Below, in pieces: positions 1-9,603 of a stretch of DNA of 13,992 bases. The notes under the pieces were generated by a model. The model made no database searches, was not told the DNA's origin, and saw only the letters and a list, made by a program, of their open reading frames with translations. Positions within the stretch are counted from its first letter, which is position 1. Each line of letters begins with the position of its first letter. The stretch comes from Acidobacteriota bacterium (lineage in GTDB: Bacteria; Acidobacteriota; Polarisedimenticolia; Gp22-AA2). The stretch spans positions 1 through 13,992 of the forward strand of contig JAPUIN010000287.1 in assembly GCA_027297005.1 (NCBI GenBank). Direction: 5' to 3'. The position numbers and the translations under genes were made by a program.

Positions 1-172
1 ATCTGGGACGGGTTGGAGTTCGGGTACGGGATGTTGATGACGATGAAGGGGAAATCGACCTTGGGGAGGAAGGCCAGCGGTAGACGCACCAACGCGATCC
101 CGCCGATCACGATGATGCAGATCAGGATCATGAATGTGGTGACGGGGCGATTGACTGCCAGGCGCGGCAGGT

Positions 173-176
<4 letters not shown>
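1..176 (-). CDS. RND efflux permease 2, N-terminal fragment (cut by window edge)
   Basis: Only the first 58 codons are present; the gene continues beyond the left edge. The protein begins MNLPRLAVNRPVTTFMILI, then has a transmembrane helix (about residues 13-33) and the segment LPLAFLPKVDFPFIVINIPY. This is the usual start of HAE1-type RND permeases: a short cytoplasmic N-terminus, TM1, then entry into the periplasmic porter domain. The ATG (176-174) overlaps the TGA of the preceding permease as ATGA. It follows an 8-base Shine-Dalgarno match, GGAGGTGA at 188-181, so translation is well supported and probably coupled. It is the third gene of the adaptor-permease-permease operon. Substrate cannot be inferred. 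The RND family call is firm; whether the gene is intact cannot be seen. Confidence 0.88.
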
Positions 177-3574
<3,398 letters not shown>

Positions 3575-3576
3575 CG

Positions 3577-4860
3577 CTAGCCCGACCGGCGACGCTCAAC
3601 CAGAGGACCGACATCGGAGGCGTTCGAGGCGGGAATGATCTTGATCGGTGAGCCGTCCTTGAGACCACCCTGGCCGGCCACGATCACCTGCTCGCCCGGG
3701 TCGACGCCGGAGACCGCCTGGATGGCGTTCCCCTCCTCCAGCCCGAGAGCAACCTGGCGCTTCTCGGCGATGTTCCCCTTGGCGATGAAGACGTACGCTT
3801 CCTGCAGCTCACGGATGACCGCCTCGCGGGGCAGCAGCACGGCATCCTCGCGTCGCTCGCGCACGATGTCGATCGTGACGAATGCTCCGGGCCGCACCGA
3901 CTTCGGAGGCCTGGTCGCCTCCACCGTCACCTTGACGGTGCCGGTCGCCGTGTCGACCACCGGGCTGATCTGGCGGATGCGTCCCGCGAAGCGCATCGCG
4001 TCGTTGGCCTTCAGGGTGATGCGGACCGACCGACCCTCCTCCAGGCCGAAGACGTCACGCTCGGCCAGGAAGATGCGGGCGATCAGTGGGTCGAAGTCGG
4101 CAATGGTGAACAGCTCGTCCGCGATCTTCACGTGCTGGCCAACCTTCACATCGCGCTGAGTGATCCATCCCGAGAAGGGTGCCCGGATCAGCGTCTTCTC
4201 CAGCTTCCATTCGGCCTCGGCTATCTCCTGCTGGGAGATCTCGTGATCCATCTTGATCTTGTCGAACTCCTCCCGGCTCATCAGCTCCTCACCGACCATC
4301 CGCGTCGCCCGATCGAACGCCATGTTCGCATTGGTCGCCTTGAGCTGCGCCTTCTTGAGGGCGATCTCCTCGTCGTCCTTAACGAGCGCGACCAGGACCT
4401 CGCCTCGCTTGACGTGGTCCCCCTCCTCGACATTCAGCCGATCGACCCGCCCATCCGCCTCGGCCAGGATCCTGACCTCGTCCTCAGCGACGAGGTTGGC
4501 AGTCGAGGAGATATAGGAGGAGACGACACCCTGGCCGATCTCCGACACACTGACCGGCACTGGCGTCTTCTCGCCGTTCTTTCCGTCCTTCGAGCCGGAC
4601 CCCCCGGCATCATCCCCATCCGAATCGGACGCGCCCTCACCTTGCTCGGCGTCCTCCCCTGCCGTCTGGTTGCTGGCGAGCGCCCCATCGGCGCCGGATG
4701 TTTCACCGGCGGGATCGGCCGTGGAATCTTCGGCCTCGGCGGTGCCGGCCGACTCGTCGTGTGCCTTGTAGTACTGGAGTCCGGCGGTGGCACCGACGCC
4801 CAGAACGAGTGCGATCGCGATATAGAGGAGAACGCGCCTGCCGGGGAAGCCGAGTTTCAT
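3577..4860 (-). CDS. RND periplasmic adaptor (membrane fusion protein), 427 aa
   Basis: The HlyD/AcrA-type adaptor bridges the inner-membrane permease and an outer-membrane channel. One N-terminal transmembrane helix (about 9-27) follows the basic start MKLGFPGRRV. There is no lipobox Cys, so the protein is membrane-anchored rather than a lipoprotein. The first lipoyl half is about 129-160 (ILAEADGRVDRLNVEEGDHV), the alpha-hairpin about 161-220, and the second lipoyl half has the family motif LIRAPFSGWI (224-233). The beta-barrel and membrane-proximal domains follow to residue about 410. Between anchor and lipoyl domain lies a 66-residue acidic, nearly hydrophobic-free linker (33-98, 18 Asp/Glu), longer than usual. 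The first gene of the operon, it ends 2 bp before permease 1. An AGGA lies just upstream of the ATG. No outer-membrane partner gene is in the window. Confidence 0.94.
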   Translation of the reverse strand: MKLGFPGRRVLLYIAIALVLGVGATAGLQYYKAHDESAGTAEAEDSTADPAGETSGADGALASNQTAGEDAEQGEGASDSDGDDAGGSGSKDGKNGEKTPVPVSVSEIGQGVVSSYISSTANLVAEDEVRILAEADGRVDRLNVEEGDHVKRGEVLVALVKDDEEIALKKAQLKATNANMAFDRATRMVGEELMSREEFDKIKMDHEISQQEIAEAEWKLEKTLIRAPFSGWITQRDVKVGQHVKIADELFTIADFDPLIARIFLAERDVFGLEEGRSVRITLKANDAMRFAGRIRQISPVVDTATGTVKVTVEATRPPKSVRPGAFVTIDIVRERREDAVLLPREAVIRELQEAYVFIAKGNIAEKRQVALGLEEGNAIQAVSGVDPGEQVIVAGQGGLKDGSPIKIIPASNASDVGPLVERRRSG

Positions 4861-4885
4861 GGGTCCTGATCTCCAAAGTTGCTAT

Positions 4886-4898
4886 GGGACGACGTCCC
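4886..4898. promoter_or_regulatory. Inverted repeat in efflux operon leader (possible operator)
   Basis: GGGAC-GAC-GTCCC, 5-bp arms with a 3-nt centre, lies 25 bp upstream of the adaptor start codon. Its position in the 5' leader or promoter of the efflux operon would suit an operator. Short GC-rich repeats also arise by chance in this composition, so the regulatory role is a guess. Confidence 0.25.
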
Positions 4899-4926
4899 GG
4901 ATGACGGCCGACGTAAAATTGATACG

Positions 4927-4938
4927 GGGCGATCGCCC
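4927..4938. promoter_or_regulatory. 12-bp perfect palindrome upstream of efflux operon
   Basis: GGGCGATCGCCC is a perfect palindrome 66 bp upstream of the adaptor start. A dimeric repressor (TetR or MarR type, common for RND operons) could bind such a site, but no regulator gene is next to it. The role is inferred from position and symmetry only. Confidence 0.3.
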
Positions 4939-5085
4939 GGGCGGTTCCCTGTTTTCTTCCCGAGCGGCGATCCAGCCAGACGGTCGGTTTCTCGAGGAGC
5001 GATTCAGGCTTCGCGAAACCCTCCGGACACAGCCCTGGGAGCGGCTTTCCACATTTTACCCGATCGATGCGGTCCAGTGGAAGGA

Positions 5086-5099
5086 GGGGTCCGGACCCC
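5086..5099. promoter_or_regulatory. 14-bp perfect palindrome upstream of NamZ-like gene
   Basis: GGGGTCCGGACCCC is perfectly self-complementary and is followed by further C residues, giving an eight-C run at 5096-5103. It lies about 100 bp before the NamZ-like start. It could be an operator. A factor-independent terminator is unlikely because no T-tract follows on either strand. Confidence 0.3.
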
Positions 5100-5160
5100 C
5101 CCCGCCACTATGGATCGCCACCGGCAGGCTCCATTCGGCTTCGATCCGTGCAATAGTCTC

Positions 5161-5176
5161 GGCCGCGGTAGCGGCC
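5161..5176 (+). promoter_or_regulatory. Hairpin in leader just upstream of NamZ-like start
   Basis: GGCCGC-GGTA-GCGGCC forms a perfect 6-bp all-GC stem with a 4-nt loop ending 22 bp before the start codon. If transcribed it would be a stable structure just ahead of the weak ribosome-binding region and could limit initiation. No known riboswitch or leader motif is recognisable. Confidence 0.3.
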
Positions 5177-5198
5177 GCAAACGGGGTAACGACATTTG

Positions 5199-6533
5199 AT
5201 GGCTGCACGAAAGAGGCGATCCGAGGCAGGACGGACTGGGCGGCGTGTGGCCGGCCCCCGGGTGCAGACCGGCCTCGAGGTGCTTCGCCAAGCACGACCG
5301 AAATGGCTCAGGGATCGCCGGGTCGGCCTTCTGATGCACCCCGCCTCGGTCACATCGCGGCTTGAATCGGCCCGTGATGTCGTCCGGGAACTCTGCGGCC
5401 GCTCACTCCGGGCGTTGTTCGGGCCGCAGCACGGCATCGGCGGCGAGAAGCAGGACAACATGATCGAATCGTCCCACGCGGTCGACGCCGAGCTCGACAT
5501 TCCGGTCTACAGCCTCTATTCGGAGACGCGTTCCCCCACGCGGGAGATGCTCGAGGGGATCGATCTCCTGCTGGTCGACCTCCAGGATGTCGGCACCCGT
5601 GTCTACACCTTCGAGTGGACGACCGCCCTGGCACTTCAGGCCTGCGTCGAGGCCGGGGTCGAGGTAGTCGTTCTGGATCGCCCCAACCCGCTCGGTGGGC
5701 GGGTGATGGAGGGGAACCTGATCCGCCCGGGATACACCTCCTTCGTCGGCCTCTACCCCGTGCCGATGCGTCACGCTCTGACGCTGGGGGAGCTCGCCGC
5801 CCTCGTGAATCTGAGGATGGAGACCGACGGCGGTGAGGCGCCGCCAGGAGCGCGGCGTCGCACCGGCTCAAAAGGCAGGACACCTCGGCCGTGGAGTCGT
5901 CGTGAAGGGGTCGGCCTGCGTTGCGCGGGGCGGTGCGATCTGACGGTCGTGCCGATGCGCGGCTGGCGCCGCACCATGCTCTACCCGCAGACCGGGCTGC
6001 CCTGGATCCTCCCCTCACCCAACATGCCGACCTTCGAGACGGCGCTGGTCTACCCCGGGCAGGTCCTGCTGGAGGGAACCAACCTGTCGGAAGGCCGGGG
6101 GACGACGAGACCGTTCGAGATTTTCGGCGCGCCGTTCCTCGACCCCGTCGCCGTGCGGCGTCGATTCGAGCGGCGCCGACTCCCCGGCCTGGTTCTGCGT
6201 GAGCAGAGCTTCGAGCCGAGCTTTCACAAGTGGGCGGGCAAGTCCTGCCGGGGGTTCCAGCTCCATATCACCGATCCCGCCACGTACCGGCCGTACCTGA
6301 CGACGCTCGCCCTCCTGCAGGACGTGATCGCCGTTCACCGCGACCACTTCGAGTGGACCAAACCACCGTACGAGTACGTGACCGACAAACCGCCGATCGA
6401 CGTCCTGACCGGCGATCCCTCCGTTCGCGAAGCGCTCGAGTCGGGCGCCGACCTCCGCGCCCTCGAGCGCTCCTGGCGGGGTGATCTGCGCAGGTTCGAG
6501 GCGGAGTCGACCCCCATCCGCATCCCCCGCTAG
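5199..6533 (+). CDS. NamZ/DUF1343-family protein (exo-beta-N-acetylmuramidase-like)
   Basis: A 444-aa protein of the DUF1343 family, whose characterised members (NamZ) release MurNAc from the non-reducing ends of peptidoglycan fragments. Family motifs in order: FGPQHGI (74-80) then GGEKQDNMIES, LLVDLQDVGTRVYTFEW (124-140), VVLDRPNPLGG (147-157) with EG (161-162), PNMPTFETA (274-282) and EGTNLSEGRGTTRPFE (292-307). Length is slightly above the usual 380-420 aa. An Arg/Gly-rich insertion (about 206-240) precedes CDLTVVPMRGW. Residue 77 is Gln where I recall characterised NamZ having Glu in the S-x-E-H-G motif. The basic N-terminus shows no signal peptide, unlike many secreted homologues, so a cytoplasmic recycling role is possible. 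The start is uncertain: ATG 5199 follows an in-frame TTG at 5196, both with only a weak GGGG upstream, and GTG codons at 5247 and 5262 are alternatives. Family firm; activity uncertain. Confidence 0.85.
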   Translation: MAARKRRSEAGRTGRRVAGPRVQTGLEVLRQARPKWLRDRRVGLLMHPASVTSRLESARDVVRELCGRSLRALFGPQHGIGGEKQDNMIESSHAVDAELDIPVYSLYSETRSPTREMLEGIDLLLVDLQDVGTRVYTFEWTTALALQACVEAGVEVVVLDRPNPLGGRVMEGNLIRPGYTSFVGLYPVPMRHALTLGELAALVNLRMETDGGEAPPGARRRTGSKGRTPRPWSRREGVGLRCAGRCDLTVVPMRGWRRTMLYPQTGLPWILPSPNMPTFETALVYPGQVLLEGTNLSEGRGTTRPFEIFGAPFLDPVAVRRRFERRRLPGLVLREQSFEPSFHKWAGKSCRGFQLHITDPATYRPYLTTLALLQDVIAVHRDHFEWTKPPYEYVTDKPPIDVLTGDPSVREALESGADLRALERSWRGDLRRFEAESTPIRIPR

Positions 6534-6571
6534 CCCGCATTTCTCACCAGGCTTCTGCTGCGACCGCGGAT

Positions 6572-6612
6572 CGGGCCGCCCTGACGGGCGCCTCCCCGGA
6601 GGCGGGCCGCCC
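6572..6612 (+). terminator. GC-rich hairpin region after NamZ-like gene (possible terminator)
   Basis: Within the 180-bp gap after the NamZ-like gene, CGCCTC-CCCG-GAGGCG (6589-6604) forms a 6-bp stem with a tetraloop, and CGCCC-TGAC-GGGCG (6577-6590) is a competing 5-bp stem. A 10-bp direct repeat, CGGGCCGCCC, flanks them at 6572-6581 and 6603-6612. No T-run follows, so this is not a classic intrinsic terminator, but it lies where transcription of the upstream gene should stop. Confidence 0.35.
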
Positions 6613-6616
6613 CCTC

Positions 6617-6645
6617 CCGACTCGAGACCCTTAAGGTGGTATGCT
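6617..6645 (+). promoter_or_regulatory. Candidate extended -10 promoter for rocD
   Basis: TGGTATGCT at 6637-6645 matches an extended -10 (TGnTATnnT), and 17 bp upstream CCGACT (6617-6622) keeps the GAC core of the -35 box. Transcription would start near 6652, giving a leader of about 60 nt before the rocD ATG at 6714. It lies just after the GC-rich hairpin region, as expected for a new transcription unit. Assigned by consensus only. Confidence 0.4.
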
Positions 6646-6713
6646 CAAACTGTCGTCTGGACAAACGAGCAGGCCATCACAGTCCCGGAAGTCGACCGGG
6701 CTCGAGGCATCCG

Positions 6714-7940
6714 ATGTCAGGATTGAAGACGTCCGCGGGCAGCGCCGTGAGCACCCGCCTGATCGAAAAAGCCGAGACCTGGAGCGCCCATAACTACCAT
6801 CCCCTCCCCGTCGTCCTGACGCGCGGCGAGGGGGTCTGGGTTTATGACGCCGACGGAAACCGCTTCATGGACATGCTGTCGGCCTACTCCGCCCTCAACC
6901 AGGGGCACCGACACCCGCGCATCATCGCGGCGCTCAAGGCGCAGGCGGACAGGATCACCCTGACCTCCCGGGCGTTCCATACCGAGCTGTTCGGCCCGTT
7001 CTGCGAGACGGTCTGCCACCTCGCCCGGATGGAGATGGTCCTACTGATGAACAGTGGGGCCGAGGCGGTCGAGACGGCGATCAAGACGGCCCGCATGTGG
7101 GGGTACCGGACCAAGGGGGTCGCGCGCGACCGGGCCGAGATCATCGTCTGCGAGAACAACTTCCACGGTCGCACGACGACGATCGTCGGGATGTCTTCCG
7201 AGGCACAATATCGCGATGATTTCGGCCCCTATGACGGCGGCTTCCGCATCATTCCGTATGATGATCTGGGGGCGCTCGAGAAGGCGATCACGCCGAACAC
7301 GGTTGCCTTCATCGTCGAGCCTATCCAGGGGGAGGCCGGCATCCTCGTTCCGTCTGACGGATACCTCAAGTCGGCGGCGGAGATCTGCAGCAAGAATCGC
7401 GTCCTTCTCACCTTGGACGAAATTCAGACGGGGCTGGGTCGAACCGGTCGCATGTTCTGTATGGACTACGAGGAGGTGAGACCTGATCTGCTCATAGTCG
7501 GCAAGGCACTGGGCGGGGGGCTGATGCCGGTCTCCGGCGTCATCGGGATGAAAGAGACGCTCGGTCTGTACCGGCCCGGCGATCACGGCTCCACGTTCGG
7601 CGGAAACCCTCTCGCCTGCGCCGTCGGCATCGCCGCTCTCGACGTGATCGTCAGCGAGAAACTCGTGGAGCGCTCCGCAGAGATGGGTTCGTACTTCATG
7701 AAGCGGATCCGCGATCTCCATTCCCCCCGGGTGAAGGATGTCCGCGGCCGGGGGCTTCTGATCGGGGTCGAAATCAAGACCGAGCATGGCACTGCCCGCC
7801 CCTACTGTGAGAAACTGATGGCTCTCGGCATCCTGGCCAAGGAGACGCATGGCCAGGTGATCCGTTTCGCCCCGCCTCTCGTGATCGATCGCGAGCAGGC
7901 TGACTGGGCGCTGGAGCGTATCGCGAAAGTTCTCGCCTGA
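6714..7940 (+). CDS. rocD: Ornithine aminotransferase (PLP, class III)
   Basis: A 408-aa cytosolic PLP enzyme that transfers the delta-amino group of ornithine to 2-oxoglutarate, giving glutamate-5-semialdehyde and glutamate. NYHPLPVVLTRGEGVWVYD (27-45) and ENNFHGRTTTIVGMSSEAQY resemble Bacillus RocD closely, from memory. NSGAEA (113-118) binds cofactor phosphate, DEIQTGLGRTG begins at the PLP-pyridine Asp235, the Schiff-base lysine is Lys264 in IVGKALGGG, and HGSTFGGNPLACAV and VIRFAPPL (Arg384) complete the signature. Start: ATG 6714 has GAGG at 6704-6707, gives the normal length for the family, and lies downstream of the candidate promoter. An in-frame GTG at 6636 would fall inside that promoter and add 26 unconserved residues. 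mmsA follows after 60 bp in the same direction. The match to RocD is much better than to beta-alanine or GABA transaminases. Confidence 0.92.
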   Translation: MSGLKTSAGSAVSTRLIEKAETWSAHNYHPLPVVLTRGEGVWVYDADGNRFMDMLSAYSALNQGHRHPRIIAALKAQADRITLTSRAFHTELFGPFCETVCHLARMEMVLLMNSGAEAVETAIKTARMWGYRTKGVARDRAEIIVCENNFHGRTTTIVGMSSEAQYRDDFGPYDGGFRIIPYDDLGALEKAITPNTVAFIVEPIQGEAGILVPSDGYLKSAAEICSKNRVLLTLDEIQTGLGRTGRMFCMDYEEVRPDLLIVGKALGGGLMPVSGVIGMKETLGLYRPGDHGSTFGGNPLACAVGIAALDVIVSEKLVERSAEMGSYFMKRIRDLHSPRVKDVRGRGLLIGVEIKTEHGTARPYCEKLMALGILAKETHGQVIRFAPPLVIDREQADWALERIAKVLA

Positions 7941-8000
7941 AAGCATGTCTCGGCCGGCGCGCCCGGCGCGTCCCACGAGTGCGTCAGAAGGGAGGCGAAC

Positions 8001-9482
8001 ATGACCGTACGCAAGATGCGTAACTACATCAACGGGGAGTGGTTCGAGCCGCGCGGCTGCAAGTGGCTGGACGTGGAGAACCCCAGCACCGGAGAGATCA
8101 TCGCGCAGGTGCCGCTGTCCAGCAAGGCGGATACGGACAACGCCATCGCCGTGGCGAAGGCCGCATTCCCCGCCTGGTCGAGGACGCCCGTCGACAAGCG
8201 CGTGGCCCCTCTCTTCAGGCTGGCCACGAAGATCCGGGACAACCAGGAGACGATCGCCCACAGCATCGCCGAGGAGATGGGGAAGTCGCTCGTTGACGCC
8301 CGCGCCGAGGTGGACCGCGTGCTCGAGAACGTCGAGACGGCATGCGGCATGCCGATCCTGCAACAGGGGGACAAGCTGGTCGGCGCGGCCCCCGGCATCG
8401 ACGGCGAGGTGATTCGCCTGCCGATCGGGGTGTTCACCCTGATCGCCCCGTTCAACTTCCCGGCGATGGTCCCCTTCTGGTTCCTCCCCTACGCCCTGGC
8501 GACCGGCAATACCTTCGTCGTCAAGCCGTCGAAGCAGGTCCCCTGCACGATGCAGCTGCTGGCCGGCTACATCAACGATTCGGGATTCCCCCGGGGGATC
8601 TTCAACATGGTGTGCGGCGACCGGACCGTCGCTGAGGCATTCATGGACAGCCCCGACGTGGCGGGGATCTCGATCGTCGGGTCGACCTCCAGCTGCCGCA
8701 TCATCGCCGAGAATTGCGCCAAGACCAACAAGCGGTTCCAGGCGATGGGCGCGGCCAAGAATCACCTCGTCGTCATGCCCGACGCGAAGATGGAGGATGT
8801 GACGCGCAACATGATTACGTCAGGCTTCGGCTGCGCCGGCCAGCGCTGCATGGCCTCGTCCGCGATCGTCGCGGTCGGCCAGAAGACCTACGAAGAGGTG
8901 ACGAAGCGGTTCATCGAGGCCTCGAAGAAGGTGATTACGACCAATCCCCTCGATCCGAAGGTCGCGAACGAGCCGATGGTGATGGGACCGGTCATCTCGG
9001 CCAAGGCGAAGGAGTTTGTCCTCTCCATGATCGAGACGGGCGTGAAGGAGGGTGCGACCCTGGCGCTCGACGGCAGGAACGTGAAGGTTCCCGGAGGCGA
9101 AAAGGGCCACTTCATCGGAACGACCGTCTTCATCGACGTGAAGCCCGGCATGAAGATCCACGAGACCGAGATCTTCGGCCCCGTCCAGGTGATTCTGAAG
9201 GTCGACACGCTCGACGAGGCGATCCGGATCATCAACGACCACCAGTACGGCAATGGCGCCTCGATCTACACTCAGAATGGCTACTACGCCAGGAAGTTCA
9301 AGATGGAGACGCAGGCGGGGATGATCGGCATCAATGTCGGCATCCCGGCTCCCGTCGCTTACCTCCCCTTCGGCGGAATGAAATCTTCACAGTGGGCCGA
9401 CATCAAGACCCAGGGGAAGGCGATCGTCAACTTCTTCACGGAAGATAAGATCGTCACAGAGCGTTATTGGCCGGAGGCGTAG
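8001..9482 (+). CDS. mmsA: CoA-acylating methylmalonate-/malonate-semialdehyde dehydrogenase
   Basis: A 493-aa aldehyde dehydrogenase family member that oxidises methylmalonate or malonate semialdehyde with NAD+ and CoA, releasing CO2 and forming propionyl-CoA or acetyl-CoA (valine, beta-alanine, inositol or pyrimidine breakdown). Evidence: oxyanion-hole Asn152 in IAPFNFPAM, cofactor segment TFVVKPSKQVP, and catalytic Cys283 in GCAGQRCMA with the adjacent Arg typical of this group. QAMGAAKNH (247-255) stands where ordinary aldehyde dehydrogenases have ELGGK; loss of that general-base Glu is the hallmark of the CoA-dependent branch. EIFGPVQVILKVDTLDEAI and LPFGGMKSSQWAD complete the C-terminal half. 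Start is secure: AAGGGAGG (7988-7995) lies 5 nt before ATG 8001. It sits between rocD and a polyamine-oxidase-like gene, which favours an amine or amino-acid catabolic role; valine breakdown is the main alternative. Confidence 0.93.
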   Translation: MTVRKMRNYINGEWFEPRGCKWLDVENPSTGEIIAQVPLSSKADTDNAIAVAKAAFPAWSRTPVDKRVAPLFRLATKIRDNQETIAHSIAEEMGKSLVDARAEVDRVLENVETACGMPILQQGDKLVGAAPGIDGEVIRLPIGVFTLIAPFNFPAMVPFWFLPYALATGNTFVVKPSKQVPCTMQLLAGYINDSGFPRGIFNMVCGDRTVAEAFMDSPDVAGISIVGSTSSCRIIAENCAKTNKRFQAMGAAKNHLVVMPDAKMEDVTRNMITSGFGCAGQRCMASSAIVAVGQKTYEEVTKRFIEASKKVITTNPLDPKVANEPMVMGPVISAKAKEFVLSMIETGVKEGATLALDGRNVKVPGGEKGHFIGTTVFIDVKPGMKIHETEIFGPVQVILKVDTLDEAIRIINDHQYGNGASIYTQNGYYARKFKMETQAGMIGINVGIPAPVAYLPFGGMKSSQWADIKTQGKAIVNFFTEDKIVTERYWPEA

Positions 9483-9487
9483 CCACC

Positions 9488-9538
9488 GGGCCGCCTGCGC
9501 GGCCCCGTCCCTGCCCGGATGCTTGTGCGGCCGCGCAC
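9488..9538 (+). terminator. Tandem GC hairpins after mmsA
   Basis: Six bp after the mmsA stop, GGGCCGC-CTGC-GCGGCCC (9488-9505) forms a 7-bp perfect GC stem with a tetraloop. A second stem, GTGCG-GCCG-CGCAC (9525-9538), follows. No T-run is present, so this may attenuate transcription or protect the mmsA mRNA 3' end rather than terminate it. It could give lower expression of the next gene. Confidence 0.4.
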
Positions 9539-9589
9539 CAGGGGGCTGCCGGTCACCGCGCGCCGCGCCTCGATGATGTTTTGCTGTCC

Positions 9590-9603
9590 GGAGGCCTGCC
9601 TTG
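9590..9603 (+). promoter_or_regulatory. Shine-Dalgarno that fixes a TTG start
   Basis: GGAGG at 9590-9594 followed by a 6-nt spacer puts the SpdH-like start at the TTG of 9601-9603 rather than at the in-frame ATG of 9631. The rare start codon could keep expression modest. Confidence 0.7.

Larger units (their letters stand above)
4861..5198. other. Divergent intergenic region between efflux operon and NamZ-like gene
   Basis: These 338 bp separate the minus-strand efflux operon from the plus-strand NamZ-like gene, so promoters for both should lie here. I see no convincing coding frame and no sigma70 promoter with both boxes. A minus-strand TATCAA (4924-4919) could be a -10 but lacks a good -35. 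The region is rich in short inverted repeats (listed separately): GGGAC/GTCCC at 4886-4898, a 12-bp palindrome at 4927-4938, a 14-bp palindrome at 5086-5099 followed by a run of C, and a hairpin at 5161-5176. Some may be operators. No regulator gene for the efflux operon is adjacent. Confidence 0.6.

Noticed and set aside
4859..5365. A 168-codon plus-strand frame across the divergent intergenic region
   Set aside because: It overlaps the adaptor start and the NamZ-like gene in another frame, has no recognisable motif, and lacks a good ribosome-binding site.
6636..6713. GTG start for rocD, 26 codons upstream
   Set aside because: It lies inside the extended -10 candidate, the added residues are not RocD-like, and the ATG at 6714 has its own GAGG site.
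6714..7940. Aminotransferase as beta-alanine:pyruvate transaminase (BauA), suggested by the mmsA neighbour
   Set aside because: The sequence matches RocD at NYHPLPV, NNFHGRTT, DEIQTGLGRTG and ETHG..IRFAPPL, and its roughly 400-aa length fits RocD rather than the longer omega-transaminases.
7041..8765. A 574-codon open frame on the minus strand, antisense to rocD and mmsA
   Set aside because: It is antisense to two well-conserved genes, shows no recognisable domain, is rich in Arg/His/Asp as expected for a shadow of high-GC coding sequence, and crosses the rocD-mmsA gap.
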